The notes below the pieces were generated by a model. That model searched no databases. It was given only the letters and a program-made list of their open reading frames with translations, and was not told the DNA's origin. A program made the position numbers and the translations under genes. Positions 1 to 10,305 of a stretch of 64,000 bases of DNA are shown here, in pieces. Within the stretch, counting starts at the first letter, position 1, and each line of letters begins with the position of its first letter. This DNA comes from Paramarasmius palmivorus. Lineage: Eukaryota; Basidiomycota; Agaricomycetes; Agaricales; Marasmiaceae. The stretch lies in the NCBI GenBank assembly GCA_037176845.1, contig JAYKXP010000056.1:1-64000 (forward strand), given 5' to 3'.

Positions 1-39
1 ATGGGGTGTGGGGCCTATTCCTTTTTTTTTAACAGTAAA
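1..39. other. non-telomeric contig tip
   Basis: About 39 bases, including a run of T and a run of A, precede the telomere repeats. A chromosome end should finish in repeats, so this tip is probably uncorrected read end or adapter-like sequence rather than genome. Confidence 0.5.
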
Positions 40-200
40 AAAAACCCTAACCCTAACCCCTAACCCCTAACCCCTAACCCCTAACCCCTAAACCCTAACC
101 CCTAACCCCTAACCCCTAACCCCTAACCCCTAACCCCTAACCCTAACCCCTAACCCCTAACCCCTAACCCCTAACCCCTAACCCCCAACCCCCCCCTAAT
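40..200. repeat. telomere repeat tract
   Basis: A continuous array of CCCCTAA heptamers with interspersed CCCTAA hexamers and one CCCTAAA-like unit, decaying at 180-200 into C-rich sequence. C-rich repeats at the left end of the + strand are in the correct orientation for a left chromosome end. The dominant unit corresponds to TTAGGGG, one G longer than the canonical fungal TTAGGG. The tract ends directly against retroelement coding sequence, with no subtelomeric spacer. Confidence 0.95.
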
Positions 201-1030
201 TTCATTTAATTCCCTGCCATACAAGCAACACCGCTATTGACCTGTCCCTCAGATACATCCAGGAAATAGTGCGGTTGCACGGCTTACCTGATTCCATTGT
301 TTCCGACCGCGATCCGAAATTCACGTCGATCTGGTGGAAAGAAATCCATCGCGTGTTGGGATCTAAGCTGTTAATGTCTACGTCATTCCACCCTCAGACA
401 GATGGTGCAACCGAACGTGCTAACCGTTCCGTTGCGCAAATCTTTCGGGCTTCTGTACGCCCTGATCAACGAGACTGGCTGGTGAAAGTACCTATCGTTG
501 AATTTGCTATCAATTCAAGTATCAGCGAATCAACGGGATATGCTCCCTTTGAGCTGAACTATGGATATGTACCTTCCATGATGTTCGACGCTCGTCTCCG
601 GAATAACGATGAACTACCAGCTGGGATCCGAGCCTACGGTATCCAGGCAATGCAAAATCTATTTGACGCACATGACGCCATTATTCAGGCACGCGTTTTT
701 CAGACGCATAACGCCAACAAACGTCGTACTGCAGACCCCAAACTTGAAGCTGGAATGAAAGTTTACCTCTCAACAAAGAATTTGAAGCTCCCGAAAGGCC
801 GAGCATCCAAGTTCTTGCCGAAATATGTTGGTCCCTACGAGATACTAGAAGCACATCCAGAACGATCAACATACAAGCTGGACTTACCTTCAGAAATGAA
901 GAGTCGCGGAAAGCATGACGTATTCCACGTCAGCCTGCTTAAACCATATCACCCTAATGAGGTCTTAGTATCAGACCCGATTACCATTTTGGGGTTATCT
1001 CCCGAGATTAGATCAACGCTAAAACTTTGA
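201..1030 (+). pseudogene. Ty3/gypsy integrase, C-terminal fragment
   Basis: In-frame coding sequence is recognisable from about 201, upstream of any ATG, with the integrase-core context IPCHTSNTA. The core then continues with HGLPDSIVSDRDPKF, whose Asp is the second catalytic acidic residue, and HPQTDGATERANR, whose Glu is the third. The first catalytic Asp and the zinc-binding N-terminus lie beyond the telomere junction and are absent. The C-terminal part has the usual basic linker and a KYVGPYEIL segment typical of the Ty3/gypsy integrase C-terminal fold, followed by KHDVFHVSLLKPY. The frame closes with TGA at 1030. Integration activity is not possible from this copy. Family assignment is secure. 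Confidence 0.9.
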
Positions 1031-1168
1031 CTCTGTGAACCTTCGAGACGTCCTTGAAATTTTATTTAAGGCCTCTTGCTGGGTTCAACCATGTCTTTTT
1101 CTTGCCCACATACACCCTCACTTATCTAGCTGTTACCACTGTCACTACTCCGTTGACTCTCATTCAAA

Positions 1169-3322
1169 ATGCAACCGCTTACTACGCCCACGTCATCCGG
1201 CAATCAAGCTGTACCTCCGAACACGGTACACCCCCAGATGCTGCAGTCGAATCAATTCATGATGGGACCTATGGTTCCTGGTGCGCATAATAGAAACATT
1301 TCTCACCTTTCGAGTCCTAACTCTCATTCTTTAGGAGGGGAGGGCGCTCCGCAGAATTTTCAACCAACTTTCCATCCAGGATTCATGCCACCACCAGGCT
1401 TCGTTTACGCTCCGGTACCCATGTCCACATCATCTCCGATGTCAGTTTCATCTCCCGAGAACACTCAGCTTTCAACAATCATGCCCGAGAACGTTCCTCG
1501 ACAACTCGACAATGACGTGCTCATGTCACCGCGTAACCACTCTCCTCATCCCATTCCCAGTTCCGAATCTACCATGTTCCTCCCTGCTGGACGATGGCTT
1601 GCTAAACCTCATCTCGGAACCATCATCCACGAACACGCAGACCATTCTCCATGCACCAACCTCTTCCAACACCAATGTGTCGCATTTGGTACCCGTGACC
1701 CTGGCTTTATGAAAGCCCTAGAAGAACAAGTCAACAATCATCGGGAACCGGTACTTGAAGATGTTAACCGCCTCCGGAAGCAACGTAACGAACTCCAGGA
1801 GTCAAACACCCGCATGCAGAAGGAACTGGAGATTCTCCAGAACGAAGTTATACGTGTTCAGACTGAGCTTGAGGGACTTCAGGCTAAGCAGAGGACGCCC
1901 CAGAACCCTCCAAAGTCATCTGCCGGCTCTAAACGGAAGCAGAACGAGGCCGAGAGCATGGAGGTGGATCAGGAACCCCCGGCTAAGCGGCCTGCCCCCG
2001 AAGATACACCCGTAGCCGCCATTGGATTCACTGTTTTCGAGAACGATAGCCAGCTTCGTGGCCCTGGTATCGACCTCACGCTAATGGAATACTCAGGATA
2101 TCGACCTGGGTTTCCAGATTCGTACATCAAACCCCTTCAATGGTGGGAAAACTCCGGCCATTTCAAGGTCCCTACATACATTCATTCCTACGCAAGGACT
2201 GCCGGATCCTTCCCAAGCCCCATTTCCGCAGTCGGCACTCCCTTGGGAGCGCAGATTCCACCTACCACCTCAGCTGAACTCGCCACACTATCCTCACAGT
2301 CCCAGGTTCCGGGTAACTGGGCTGCTCTGCAGAGAGTTCAAGTCATTCGGAGCCTTGCCGGACTCTTACAGCATCTTCACCTCATGTCGAACGGTCGCGT
2401 ACCTGCCCTCTCAGGGGTGATGCACGAGAGTTTGTCACTCAACTCATCGCCAGGATGGGAATCCCACACTCTTTATGTCGACTTCGTGCTGTATTGCAGA
2501 TCCGACGATAGGGAGGTACTTCAAGACACCTCCAAGGCAGTCCAGGCACCGAAACTCCCATCGACTCCTGGTCCTGAAGCCTCTGATATTCAGTGGGCTG
2601 AAGGCGCATTCGTATATTTCATCCACAACTACCATTACGGCCTCATGATGTCCGACTCCGGATTCATCGACATGACTAGCGTGCGAGCTTTTCGTCTCTA
2701 CGTGGCCATGTCACCAGATAACGCCTCGGACTCAAACCTATCGCACTATCGTAGCAACTTCATCACACTTGTCGCCAACATTCACCTCTACGCTGAAATT
2801 GTCGAGTCTGATCACCTTGTGATCGAGGATCACCGCAGTATCACCCCTTGCAGGAAGGAGGATGTGAAAAGCATCCGCGCGTTAGCCGCTCACTTCGCCA
2901 AGTGCGGCTTATCCATAGCCGAAATCAACTCCTATGTCTACTTCGGCATGAAATACTGCCTTGACCTTTGCAAACTCAAATACCTCAAGTACAATCTTCG
3001 TCGCAAATACGCCAGTATTTTCATTTCTGCTCAATATCGCACTTTATTCTTCCCCCTTCCTTTACCTACCAACGACACGTATCAGCTACCGAGCCATTGG
3101 GACCTTGATCAGATCAAGGAGTATCGCCGCCGTCAGGCCGTTGTTCGCCGCTGGAAGGACTCAAAGAATTCCGGACCTCCTCCCGTCACCGAAGTACTCA
3201 AGACCACGTACGATCCGCGTCCCCCTGCCAATTTGGACCTCGGTGGTGTGTCGCAGCTTACGCTCAGCGAAACACCATCCGATTCCGCGAACCAGTCAAC
3301 CCCAACGTCTTCTCAGGCGTGA
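1169..3322 (+). CDS. 717-aa ORF downstream of pol in the Ty3 element
   Basis: A long intact ORF in the same reading frame as the integrase fragment, separated from it by about 140 bp containing stops. The N-terminal ~170 residues are Pro/Ser/Met-rich and probably disordered. Roughly residues 175-235 form a Glu/Gln/Arg-rich coiled coil (ELQESNTRMQKELEILQNEV), followed by a basic patch with KRKQNE and PAKRPAPED resembling nuclear localisation signals. The C-terminal ~420 residues look globular, with no motif I recognise. I see no CCHC zinc knuckle, protease or reverse-transcriptase motif and no signal peptide or membrane segment, so neither Gag nor Env is supported. Because it sits between integrase and the polypurine tract, it belongs to the element. 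Function unknown. Confidence 0.7.
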   Translation: MQPLTTPTSSGNQAVPPNTVHPQMLQSNQFMMGPMVPGAHNRNISHLSSPNSHSLGGEGAPQNFQPTFHPGFMPPPGFVYAPVPMSTSSPMSVSSPENTQLSTIMPENVPRQLDNDVLMSPRNHSPHPIPSSESTMFLPAGRWLAKPHLGTIIHEHADHSPCTNLFQHQCVAFGTRDPGFMKALEEQVNNHREPVLEDVNRLRKQRNELQESNTRMQKELEILQNEVIRVQTELEGLQAKQRTPQNPPKSSAGSKRKQNEAESMEVDQEPPAKRPAPEDTPVAAIGFTVFENDSQLRGPGIDLTLMEYSGYRPGFPDSYIKPLQWWENSGHFKVPTYIHSYARTAGSFPSPISAVGTPLGAQIPPTTSAELATLSSQSQVPGNWAALQRVQVIRSLAGLLQHLHLMSNGRVPALSGVMHESLSLNSSPGWESHTLYVDFVLYCRSDDREVLQDTSKAVQAPKLPSTPGPEASDIQWAEGAFVYFIHNYHYGLMMSDSGFIDMTSVRAFRLYVAMSPDNASDSNLSHYRSNFITLVANIHLYAEIVESDHLVIEDHRSITPCRKEDVKSIRALAAHFAKCGLSIAEINSYVYFGMKYCLDLCKLKYLKYNLRRKYASIFISAQYRTLFFPLPLPTNDTYQLPSHWDLDQIKEYRRRQAVVRRWKDSKNSGPPPVTEVLKTTYDPRPPANLDLGGVSQLTLSETPSDSANQSTPTSSQA

Positions 3323-3544
3323 CTAACGGTTTCTAGCGCAGGGTGATACGGATCTGGTCCGGACCAGTCAATCCGTCGCCATGACACGACTAAAGGTCCA
3401 TATTCGTCGGTGATAGGAGGGTAGTTGGAGCCTTTCAGGACCGACTTCGGATCAACGATACTTCTACTTCGTTTCCCGCTCGTTCTTTGTTTCTCAACCA
3501 AACATTCATTTACTACTTGTTATTTCTACGCTATGCTTCGTCTT

Positions 3545-3556
3545 GGTGGGGGAGAA
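3545..3556 (+). promoter_or_regulatory. polypurine tract
   Basis: The purine run GGTGGGGGAGAA ends exactly at the first base of the LTR, the standard position of the plus-strand primer of LTR retrotransposons. It helps fix the LTR start at 3557. Confidence 0.8.
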
Positions 3557-3762
3557 TGTAACGCCCCGTTCCGTATTTGGTATATCACTCACACGACCTA
3601 CCTATAAATTCCACGTAGATCGGATATCTATCCTTTCTATCTTTCTCACTTAGCCTTACCATCGCCTTGTAGTAGACACCTCAGGCAATTATAAAGCCCT
3701 GTCTGGTTTACTCTGAGGCCCGAGGCTAGAGAAAGTTCTATCTAAGCTATACGCCCGTTACA
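3557..3762 (+). repeat. 3' long terminal repeat, 206 bp
   Basis: Begins TGTAACG immediately after the polypurine tract and ends CGTTACA, giving the inverted TG...CA termini of an LTR. It contains a TATA-like CTATAAATT at about 3604 that could serve as the LTR promoter. The partner 5' LTR is missing because the element is truncated at the telomere, so intactness cannot be judged by LTR-LTR comparison. Confidence 0.85.
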
Positions 3763-4548
3763 TTGACGAAGCCACCTAGAAAGCCAAGAGAGCCACAACA
3801 TGCAGTTCAACTACGTCTACCGTTATCAGCAAATTTACCGCTATCAGATCCGATGTTAACCCGCTTGTTGTTCCGTGTTGGCTCAGGGCTTGAGATCGCA
3901 TTTTTATAGGCATGTTTCCGTCTCTTCTATATGCCTCGCTTTCTGACTCTCTATCCTTCACGAAGCAATATGCTAGGTTCTGCCTTTTAAATGACGAGCG
4001 GTGTGCCAACCCGAAAGGTATTAGCCTTTCACTATCATTTTCCTAGTCCAAACGCGCTCTAATATGTCTCTAGACCCTTTTATACAGCCTACGCATGTCA
4101 TTTCATGTGCGTCTTCCTTCCCAAGCCATCGGCGAATGGTCTGAAGATAAACAGCTCTTATAAAAACATTGCACATGACGTAGATATTTATGTTGAAGTT
4201 GCGAAAGCGCCCCAGTTGCGCGACTCTAGGGACTATCCTTGTTCCGTGCTGTCATTAAGTACAGTATATCTGCTAGGTACAGGACTACATATGGATAATC
4301 GCTGTTGAGCTCTCAAGCGCCAAATTAGCCCATCGGAGTTTAGCGCCCGAGTCTGCAACGATAGCGCCCCTCAGCCAACCACCAAGTAACGCCCTCTCCA
4401 TAGTGAAAAACGCGGAGCGAATAGATGAGACTATTTGGAAATCTTTCCGGTAGGTCCGAGAGTCGATATGCGAGCAAATTGAGGTGTCATCGACCGAGCA
4501 TAGGCAGCGTCGCCGTGCGCCAGCGTAGGGAACTGGGTACAGGTGCGA
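3763..4548. other. unique spacer, source of a degraded copy at about 21.1-21.65 kb
   Basis: No gene recognised. A minus-strand frame at 4285-4812 is open but has no recognisable domain. The stretch from about 4080 to 4548 reappears in strongly degraded form, with substitutions and indels, just upstream of the second copy at about 21240-21645. Confidence 0.6.
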
Positions 4549-7500
4549 ACGTGGTTCAAGGAAGTGATCGAGATTAAGGATATGTTGCTTTCGAACGTCA
4601 TGAATCATGGCCAGGACAAGGTTCGTTGAACAACCTCCTAATGCGACCAGGACGTAAAGGAGCATCGTCGAGGCCTGGAACCCAACCGATACTCTGGAAT
4701 TTCCGATCATTCTGCGCCTCTTAGCGTGAGTGACGGAGGAAGATAGAGGTACGGGGACGTTCGATAGGTAATCGTAGGAATGACCGGCTTTAAAGCCGAG
4801 GATATTGTACAATTGTGAGCGTGTTTACGCCAAGCTGACGTGGAAATTGTTAGTATAGAACCAGATAGATTGAGCGATAAATTAAAGACAGACCTTGGAT
4901 AGAGATAATAAAATGCACATTTCCGTATCCCCTACATCACCAACTTCCTCTCCGGGTGCAGGAACGGTATGTCAACTACCCATTCTCCCTTCCATTCGAT
5001 CAACCTTAGGACACTGCTGGACCCTGTGTAGCACTAAAAGCTGTCATAGATATGATTCGGGATAACAAGCAGGGCTCGAAACTGTGGAGGCCGGTGTAGC
5101 TCACAGTCCAGAAGCAAGGGACATCCAAAAGGGCACGCTGGAGTATAGGATGACGGTCCGAGGGCAGCTGTGAGGGGTGAGTTGGGAGAAAGGCGGCCGA
5201 AAGCGAGTGAAAGTAGGCGGCGCTCGGGAAGAGAGTGTTTCCGAGTCAACATGTCTATAGTCTGCGTGCTCCATTGTGTAGATCGTTGCGGAGGTGAGTG
5301 AGACCACCCGCAGAAGAAGCGAAAGTTTTATAAAGGGCCGTGCGTACGGGTGTTTGGAGGAGCTATGTTGCGATCAAGATGAGTATTTGTTGAATGGGGG
5401 AGCGCGGGTGATAAAGCGAGGGGGAGGCATGTAGGTTGGTCGATCTGGGGTTTTGACGGCTGTGACGGAAGGTGTCTTGGAGATACTGGCTAGCTAGGAA
5501 ATTGGAGCACGGGTGAACGAGAAGCCGAAGAGCAAAAAAAAAGTTGACTCACTGGTAACGGATCATATTCCCAAAGAATTTCCAACCACCCATTTGCCCC
5601 GAAGCTCCAAAAAAAAGAGATTTTTTATCATATACTTCGTCTTCTAAGCCCTTTGAAGTATAAGCATTCGCGTGCGGTCAGCGTTGTTCGAGGTCGTCGT
5701 TGGTGGAGAGTCCTACTTTGTTTGTTGCCGCAAAATACGGCAAGTTGGGTTGAACTCGATCTCGACGGGAACGAGTTCCCGATGTCGACAAGGGCTTCAA
5801 CGTTACAGTAAGCTTGGGTGATGATACATGCAAGAGAGGTACTCACTATTTGCTTCAGATGGTGAGACTTGGATACCATGTCCCAAGCGCCCGCCCGGAG
5901 AGAAATTCTTTCGCTGGCTGCCTCCCCTTACCCGGGAAGTTCAACTGGAACCATTTCCCATACTTCGACAGCATTGACCTTCTTTTCCCAATCGTCGCTC
6001 CTACGAATATCTGCCTTCAAACCAAGGACGCCAAAAACATGTATCCCAAAAAGAACGACAGGTAGGCTTGCGGGAGCGGCTGAGATGAGAGCGGAGTATT
6101 CCTCATTTGGTATGATGGTGAGTGATGGTGAAGGAATCAAGGGAGGATGCAACAGAGAGGTCGTATCCAGAGGTGGCGACGTGTGTACAGCTACTGTTGA
6201 GCAGTCAGCAAGACTCGCTCCTGACCAGCAGCATCCCATCCTTACCTATAGAGCCCATTTCCGCTCCTATCCTTCTGAGTCCCGTTCACCTCTCTTCGAT
6301 ATGCTCCTTGTATGACCCCTGTACCCTTTGCGCGTAGTCCAATACATAGCGGACGGCGACACAGCATTAGAGGTTCAAGGAAAGCGCGCGGCGTTGCTGA
6401 ATGAAGGTACTCTTCTGCTGGCAGGCGAGACAGAAGATGTGGGTGTGCGGTGGGACAAGTTTTGGGGACGAGTGTAGCTACGAACGCTTGTATGCTCATC
6501 ATGTACCAGCAATTGCTATGACCTAGCGTAGCGGTTGCGGCAGCATGATAGGAGTGTGGATGTCGAAAGGGCGGAACTGGCATCGAAGCATACCCACCGC
6601 TGTGTTGAAAGGTATGGCTGTTGTTGTACGACGGAGTAGTGTGATAACAAATCCGATGTAGTCTTCAGAAGTCGATGCAAATTGTCTGATCTGGGGCTTT
6701 CGGATAGGCGTTGCTGAGGCAGCATTTTCGACAACAAGGGTCGCGGGTATGAGAGGAGGGAATCACTGTAAAAACTCCCCAGGCTGCTGGGACAAATGAA
6801 CAAGAAAACCAAGCAAACAAAAACGCCCGTCTCACCAGACAAAACATTAGGCTCTACAATTTTCAGCCACCCATATTGTCCCGAAATTCTCATGTGGGCA
6901 TATCACAAGCGTCGAATTCAGCTAGTAAAGTCTTTGAGAGGGTATTCTTTTGTGAAGTGTCGATTTTGAAAGAGCTGGTCGTTGCTGAAGGTATTAGTTT
7001 GTTTGTCCGTACCAAACACGGCGAGATGGGTTAGGGTCAGACTTGGGCGTTTGTCAATTGACGCCGACCTCCCAACGACCTCCTCACTTTGCTGCTTCCC
7101 ATCATAGCGATTCTTCGTCCTCATTAAGTTTCCGGGCTCGATGCGCAAAAGCACACCTCTTCGATCTCCGGGTCTATATTTAGTCACATCTGTTAATCAC
7201 TCATCAGCAACAACGCGAATTCTGCTGCTCTCCGGCTCTAGATCTCGTTTTCAGCGCGGGTTTTCAAACTCCGTACGGCGTATCCATGTATCGCTGGATT
7301 AACGGCAGGCACTATGATACCAATGCCTTTGCACCGGCTTATTGCTTCCTCGCAAAGGTCAGCATTGCCTTCCTCAGCCGTCTTTCGGAGTGTTTTGGAT
7401 TAGAGGTGACTCTTACCTCGGATGGGCGCTCGTACAACAAATGAAATGCATGGTGCTACTGTGGATATCCTCGGTGAGTTTACAGCATTTTCCTTGGCTG

Positions 7501-8819
7501 AGCTTTCCAACCCTGTATGCTCGGAAGCCCGTTTTGCCGTACGAGAAATCATGCAATGAACGCGTCCTACACAGGTTATTTCTAGTAGTCATGGTCTCAT
7601 TGAGCCCATACCTTTCCGTTATTCTGCAACTCAGATTGACGACGCCGGTCTGCTCCACTATAACAACTCTTTATTCAGTTCCAATCCATCTCCTACTGGA
7701 TAGGCCCTTTATGCGAAGATCGCTTGGCTAAGGGTGTCATGCGACCGGAGTATTTCACACATACCTATTCCGCGGAGAGACAGCCAAGGAGGTCACCCGC
7801 AGAACGTGCGTAAATTGTCACAAAAATGGTTGCCGATGCAGAGATCGGGAAGCTGAGCGGGTGCCATACTGATCGTAGCCGCAAGTTGCGAGGGGTAGTG
7901 AATTGGTAAGTGATGGTACCTCTCTTTTTGCGTTTACTAATTGTAGAATTTCATAGTTCCGAACTGAGGTTGTCTACAGCTTGTCTCAATCGTTGATGCC
8001 AGCATACTTACACCCCAATCACCATCGTAGCCGCTCATTCGTGTGAACATTTCCTGGTGTATATGGTTTACTGCCAACTCAAATGCAGTAATTCAATGCT
8101 ATCCGATACTGATATCAGCTTTTCTACGGCTTATTGATCCTGCCTTTGAGGTATTCTGTCGATTTCTTACCGAGAAAGGTTATATTCAGAGACGATCAGC
8201 TCGTAGAATGATAAACATCATCGGTACCAGGGAAGGTGGTGCCACCGAATGATAGCGGGGACGACACGCGCAACATTGGGTCGACTCGTATTGCAAAAAT
8301 CCGCAGCTCCAAGTTTCTAAAAGGGATGTTACTTTGTGCGATGTCAATCTTGGGTTATCATATGTGGTGACTCCAATAGTACAATCTATCCTTGGAAGTT
8401 GTCGGCTAAGCATTCACATTCACAGGCATCTCAGGCTCCCGCTATCGTAATATGGGACAGAAGAGCGTGAAGAAGCGAACGGAGGCTCTTCGATGAATAG
8501 TATTGGAGTTGAAGGAGAGAGGTCGTAACGCGCGTCGGAGCTGCCGTCGATATCATTATGATTTTTGGTGAAGGTTTTTGGCAAGCTCAATATGCCTTAA
8601 ATTGTAGCCGCGGTCTGAGTCTCTTCCCGTCGTCAAAGATGCGACTCTAACACAGTTTAGCTCAGGCACCGGGATCTTAAAGGCCCGACCTTCGCGTTAA
8701 GGCGGTTCTGATACCGAAACGATGATCCAGAATTCGAATCATTCGAGAATCAAACAATTCTCCATACTGATTTATACGGGTGCCATTTCCAATGTATTTT
8801 CTCAAAAAAACATCGCGCC
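4549..8819. other. no confident gene; diverged minus-strand gene-like remnants
   Basis: Several minus-strand frames of 60-125 codons (for example 5928-6239 and 6516-6893) have coding-like stretches and plausible splice signals, but I recognise no domain and could not build a continuous gene. Two minus-strand stretches, about 5560-5790 and 6840-7120, resemble each other at DNA level and in translation (TQLAVFCGNKQ against THLAVFGTDKQ, and a shared ATGGGTGG-containing segment further on). This suggests remnants of a duplicated gene. Plus-strand 7260-7730 has exon-like stretches with canonical donors but no recognised product. The same content recurs at 21646-25915. Confidence 0.4.
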
Positions 8820-9573
8820 ATGTCTTTGGTACGAGCTTCTCTCACTATCGCTCAAGCTATTGTCCATCATCATGCGATGACAGCTCCAAATCCGACCAGA
8901 GACAAGACACGCTATCACACAGAGGAATGGTGGGTGTTACAAATTGCGCCTCACGTATTCAGAGTGAGTATTCCGTTCTCTATACGTATATCTCTGAGTA
9001 TGCTAGAACTACATTTAGATGCACTCAATTGTACTCTGGACTTGTTCGGTCGTTGAGACCTTGAGCTATCTTTGCACTGTCTACCCTACCATTCTCCCTA
9101 TTTCTGCAAACGTCGTATGCCCGACAGGCGACTCCGATATGCAAGTCCTGGTCCCTTCACCCACATTCCTCACCGGGTGTCTGGTTCTATTTATGGGAGC
9201 ATATATTCGCATTGATTGTTTCAAGACACTCGGCCGCTTATTCACATTTGATCTCACTCTGCATGAGGATCACGAACTTGTACAGACAGGTTTCTATAGC
9301 TACGTGCGACATCCCGCATACACTGGATCTATGCTTCTCGTCGCCGGAATCACATTTTCGCACTTCACCAGCGGGAGCTGGCTTACACAATGTGGACCTC
9401 TTCGTTCCAAGTCAATAACGCTCCTTGTTGTTGCAACCTGGTGGACCTGGGCTCTGGCGGTTGGAATTAGTAGGGGGCGTGCAGAGGATGCGCAGATGAA
9501 GAAGACCTTTGGTCTGGAATGGGAGAGGTATGCGGCAAATGTGCCGTGGTGGTTCTTCCCTGGTATCGCTTGA
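8820..9573 (+). CDS. isoprenylcysteine carboxyl methyltransferase (ICMT)-like protein, copy 1
   Basis: Two exons, 8820-8963 and 9019-9573, with a 55-bp intron (GTGAGT donor, TTTAG acceptor) in phase 0, giving 232 aa. The C-terminal half carries the ICMT/PEMT-type signature: GFYSYVRHPAYTG (RHPxYxG motif) and, after a hydrophobic pair, an acidic end segment with FGLEWERYAANVPWWFFPGI. At least four hydrophobic segments fit an ER membrane enzyme. The family uses S-adenosylmethionine to methylate the carboxyl group of C-terminal prenylcysteines, as in fungal Ste14; whether this short version has that substrate is inference. The start was chosen at the ATG in Kozak-like GCCATGTC. Copy 2 is identical. 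Confidence 0.8.
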
Positions 9574-10305
9574 GCGCTTAGTGAGTACCAGTATGTTCCT
9601 GCTGTGTTTCAATATTGATCATATTTTGAAGTAAACCGATTTCAACTTTGGAATATTCGGCGGCATTAGTTCATCTCTCAGATCTTCACGGCCGCAGACT
9701 TCAACCAGACCCGTGACTGAGTACATACTAAGTACTAAGTACTTATATCTAGTGAAAATTTTATTGTTGCTACATTGTTATCCATATCAGGACAAATCGT
9801 TGTGATCAATACTACGTAGACGTAGTACTAGACAGTATCGCTGTCCAGTTTCAGGTCACTGTTCTGGATTTGCCTAGGCTTGAATTTCTATTCCTTCCTT
9901 GAGGACATATTACATAATTACACCCCCTTCGCTTTGTACTCTCATGTTCAACGTATCCGAGTCATTACTCTTGTCACACTCAGTAGACCTGGTGAGCGCC
10001 GAGTCTCAACATTGATATTCCCTTCATTGAGCGTATGGATGTGGTCCCTATTTTTCACTGTGCAGGTGCCGCTATTATCATCTTCAAGCTCGGGTTCAGC
10101 GGCTTGAGACCTAGAATTACACTAATTGTTCACATACGCTGACAAGATGTATGACGGGATCTTCAAAATTGACGAGGTCCGAATCGTGGTAAAAGTTGGT
10201 CAAGGTCTAGATGGGATAGATTTTTCATTAGTTTTTGTATAGTAATTAAAAATATAGTTCGATTGTTAATATACAATTAAAATCAACTATAATCTCTTTA
10301 ATTTG
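9574..10305. other. 3' flank of the methyltransferase gene leading into the G-free block
   Basis: No gene seen. Short inverted repeats built on AGTACT and CTACGTAG occur at about 9725-9835. The copy-2 match ends at 10156. From 10157 to 10305 the sequence still tracks 27253 onward but with missing and substituted bases, and G disappears progressively. Confidence 0.6.

Larger units (their letters stand above)
201..3762 (+). mobile_element. Ty3/gypsy LTR retrotransposon, 5'-truncated at the telomere
   Basis: The 3' part of a Ty3/gypsy element: integrase C-terminal half (from about 201), a second long ORF (1169-3322), a polypurine tract and a 3' LTR (3557-3762). The whole 5' part (5' LTR, gag, protease, reverse transcriptase, RNase H and the N-terminal integrase zinc finger) is missing because telomere repeats begin at about 200. 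The fragment cannot be autonomous. Its direct contact with the telomere suggests either telomere healing of a break inside the element or an assembly that starts in a subtelomeric copy. Confidence 0.85.
4549..10156. repeat. 5.6-kb duplicated segment, copy 1
   Basis: This segment recurs at 21646-27252 with an offset of 17,096-17,097 bp. The only difference I noticed is a single missing G (near 4783 here, against about 21883 there). Every reading frame in one copy is found unchanged in the other. It contains one recognisable gene, the methyltransferase at 8820-9573. Whether the duplication is real is doubtful, because the intervening block looks artefactual. Confidence 0.9.

Noticed and set aside
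1169..3322. Calling the extra Ty3 ORF an envelope or Gag protein
   Set aside because: No signal peptide, membrane segment, zinc knuckle or protease site was seen, so neither label is supported.
4285..4812. Minus-strand frame of 175 codons as a gene
   Set aside because: No recognisable domain or convincing exon partners. Its counterpart in the second copy differs because the flanking sequence there is corrupted.
5928..6239. Overlapping frames on both strands as genes (103 aa minus, 148 aa plus)
   Set aside because: Neither has family features. The minus frame looks slightly more protein-like but could not be linked to neighbouring exons.
9725..9835. Short AGTACT/CTACGTAG inverted repeats as a mobile element end or terminator
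   Set aside because: Too short, with no target duplication and no partner end. Similar AGTACT strings occur after other genes in the window.
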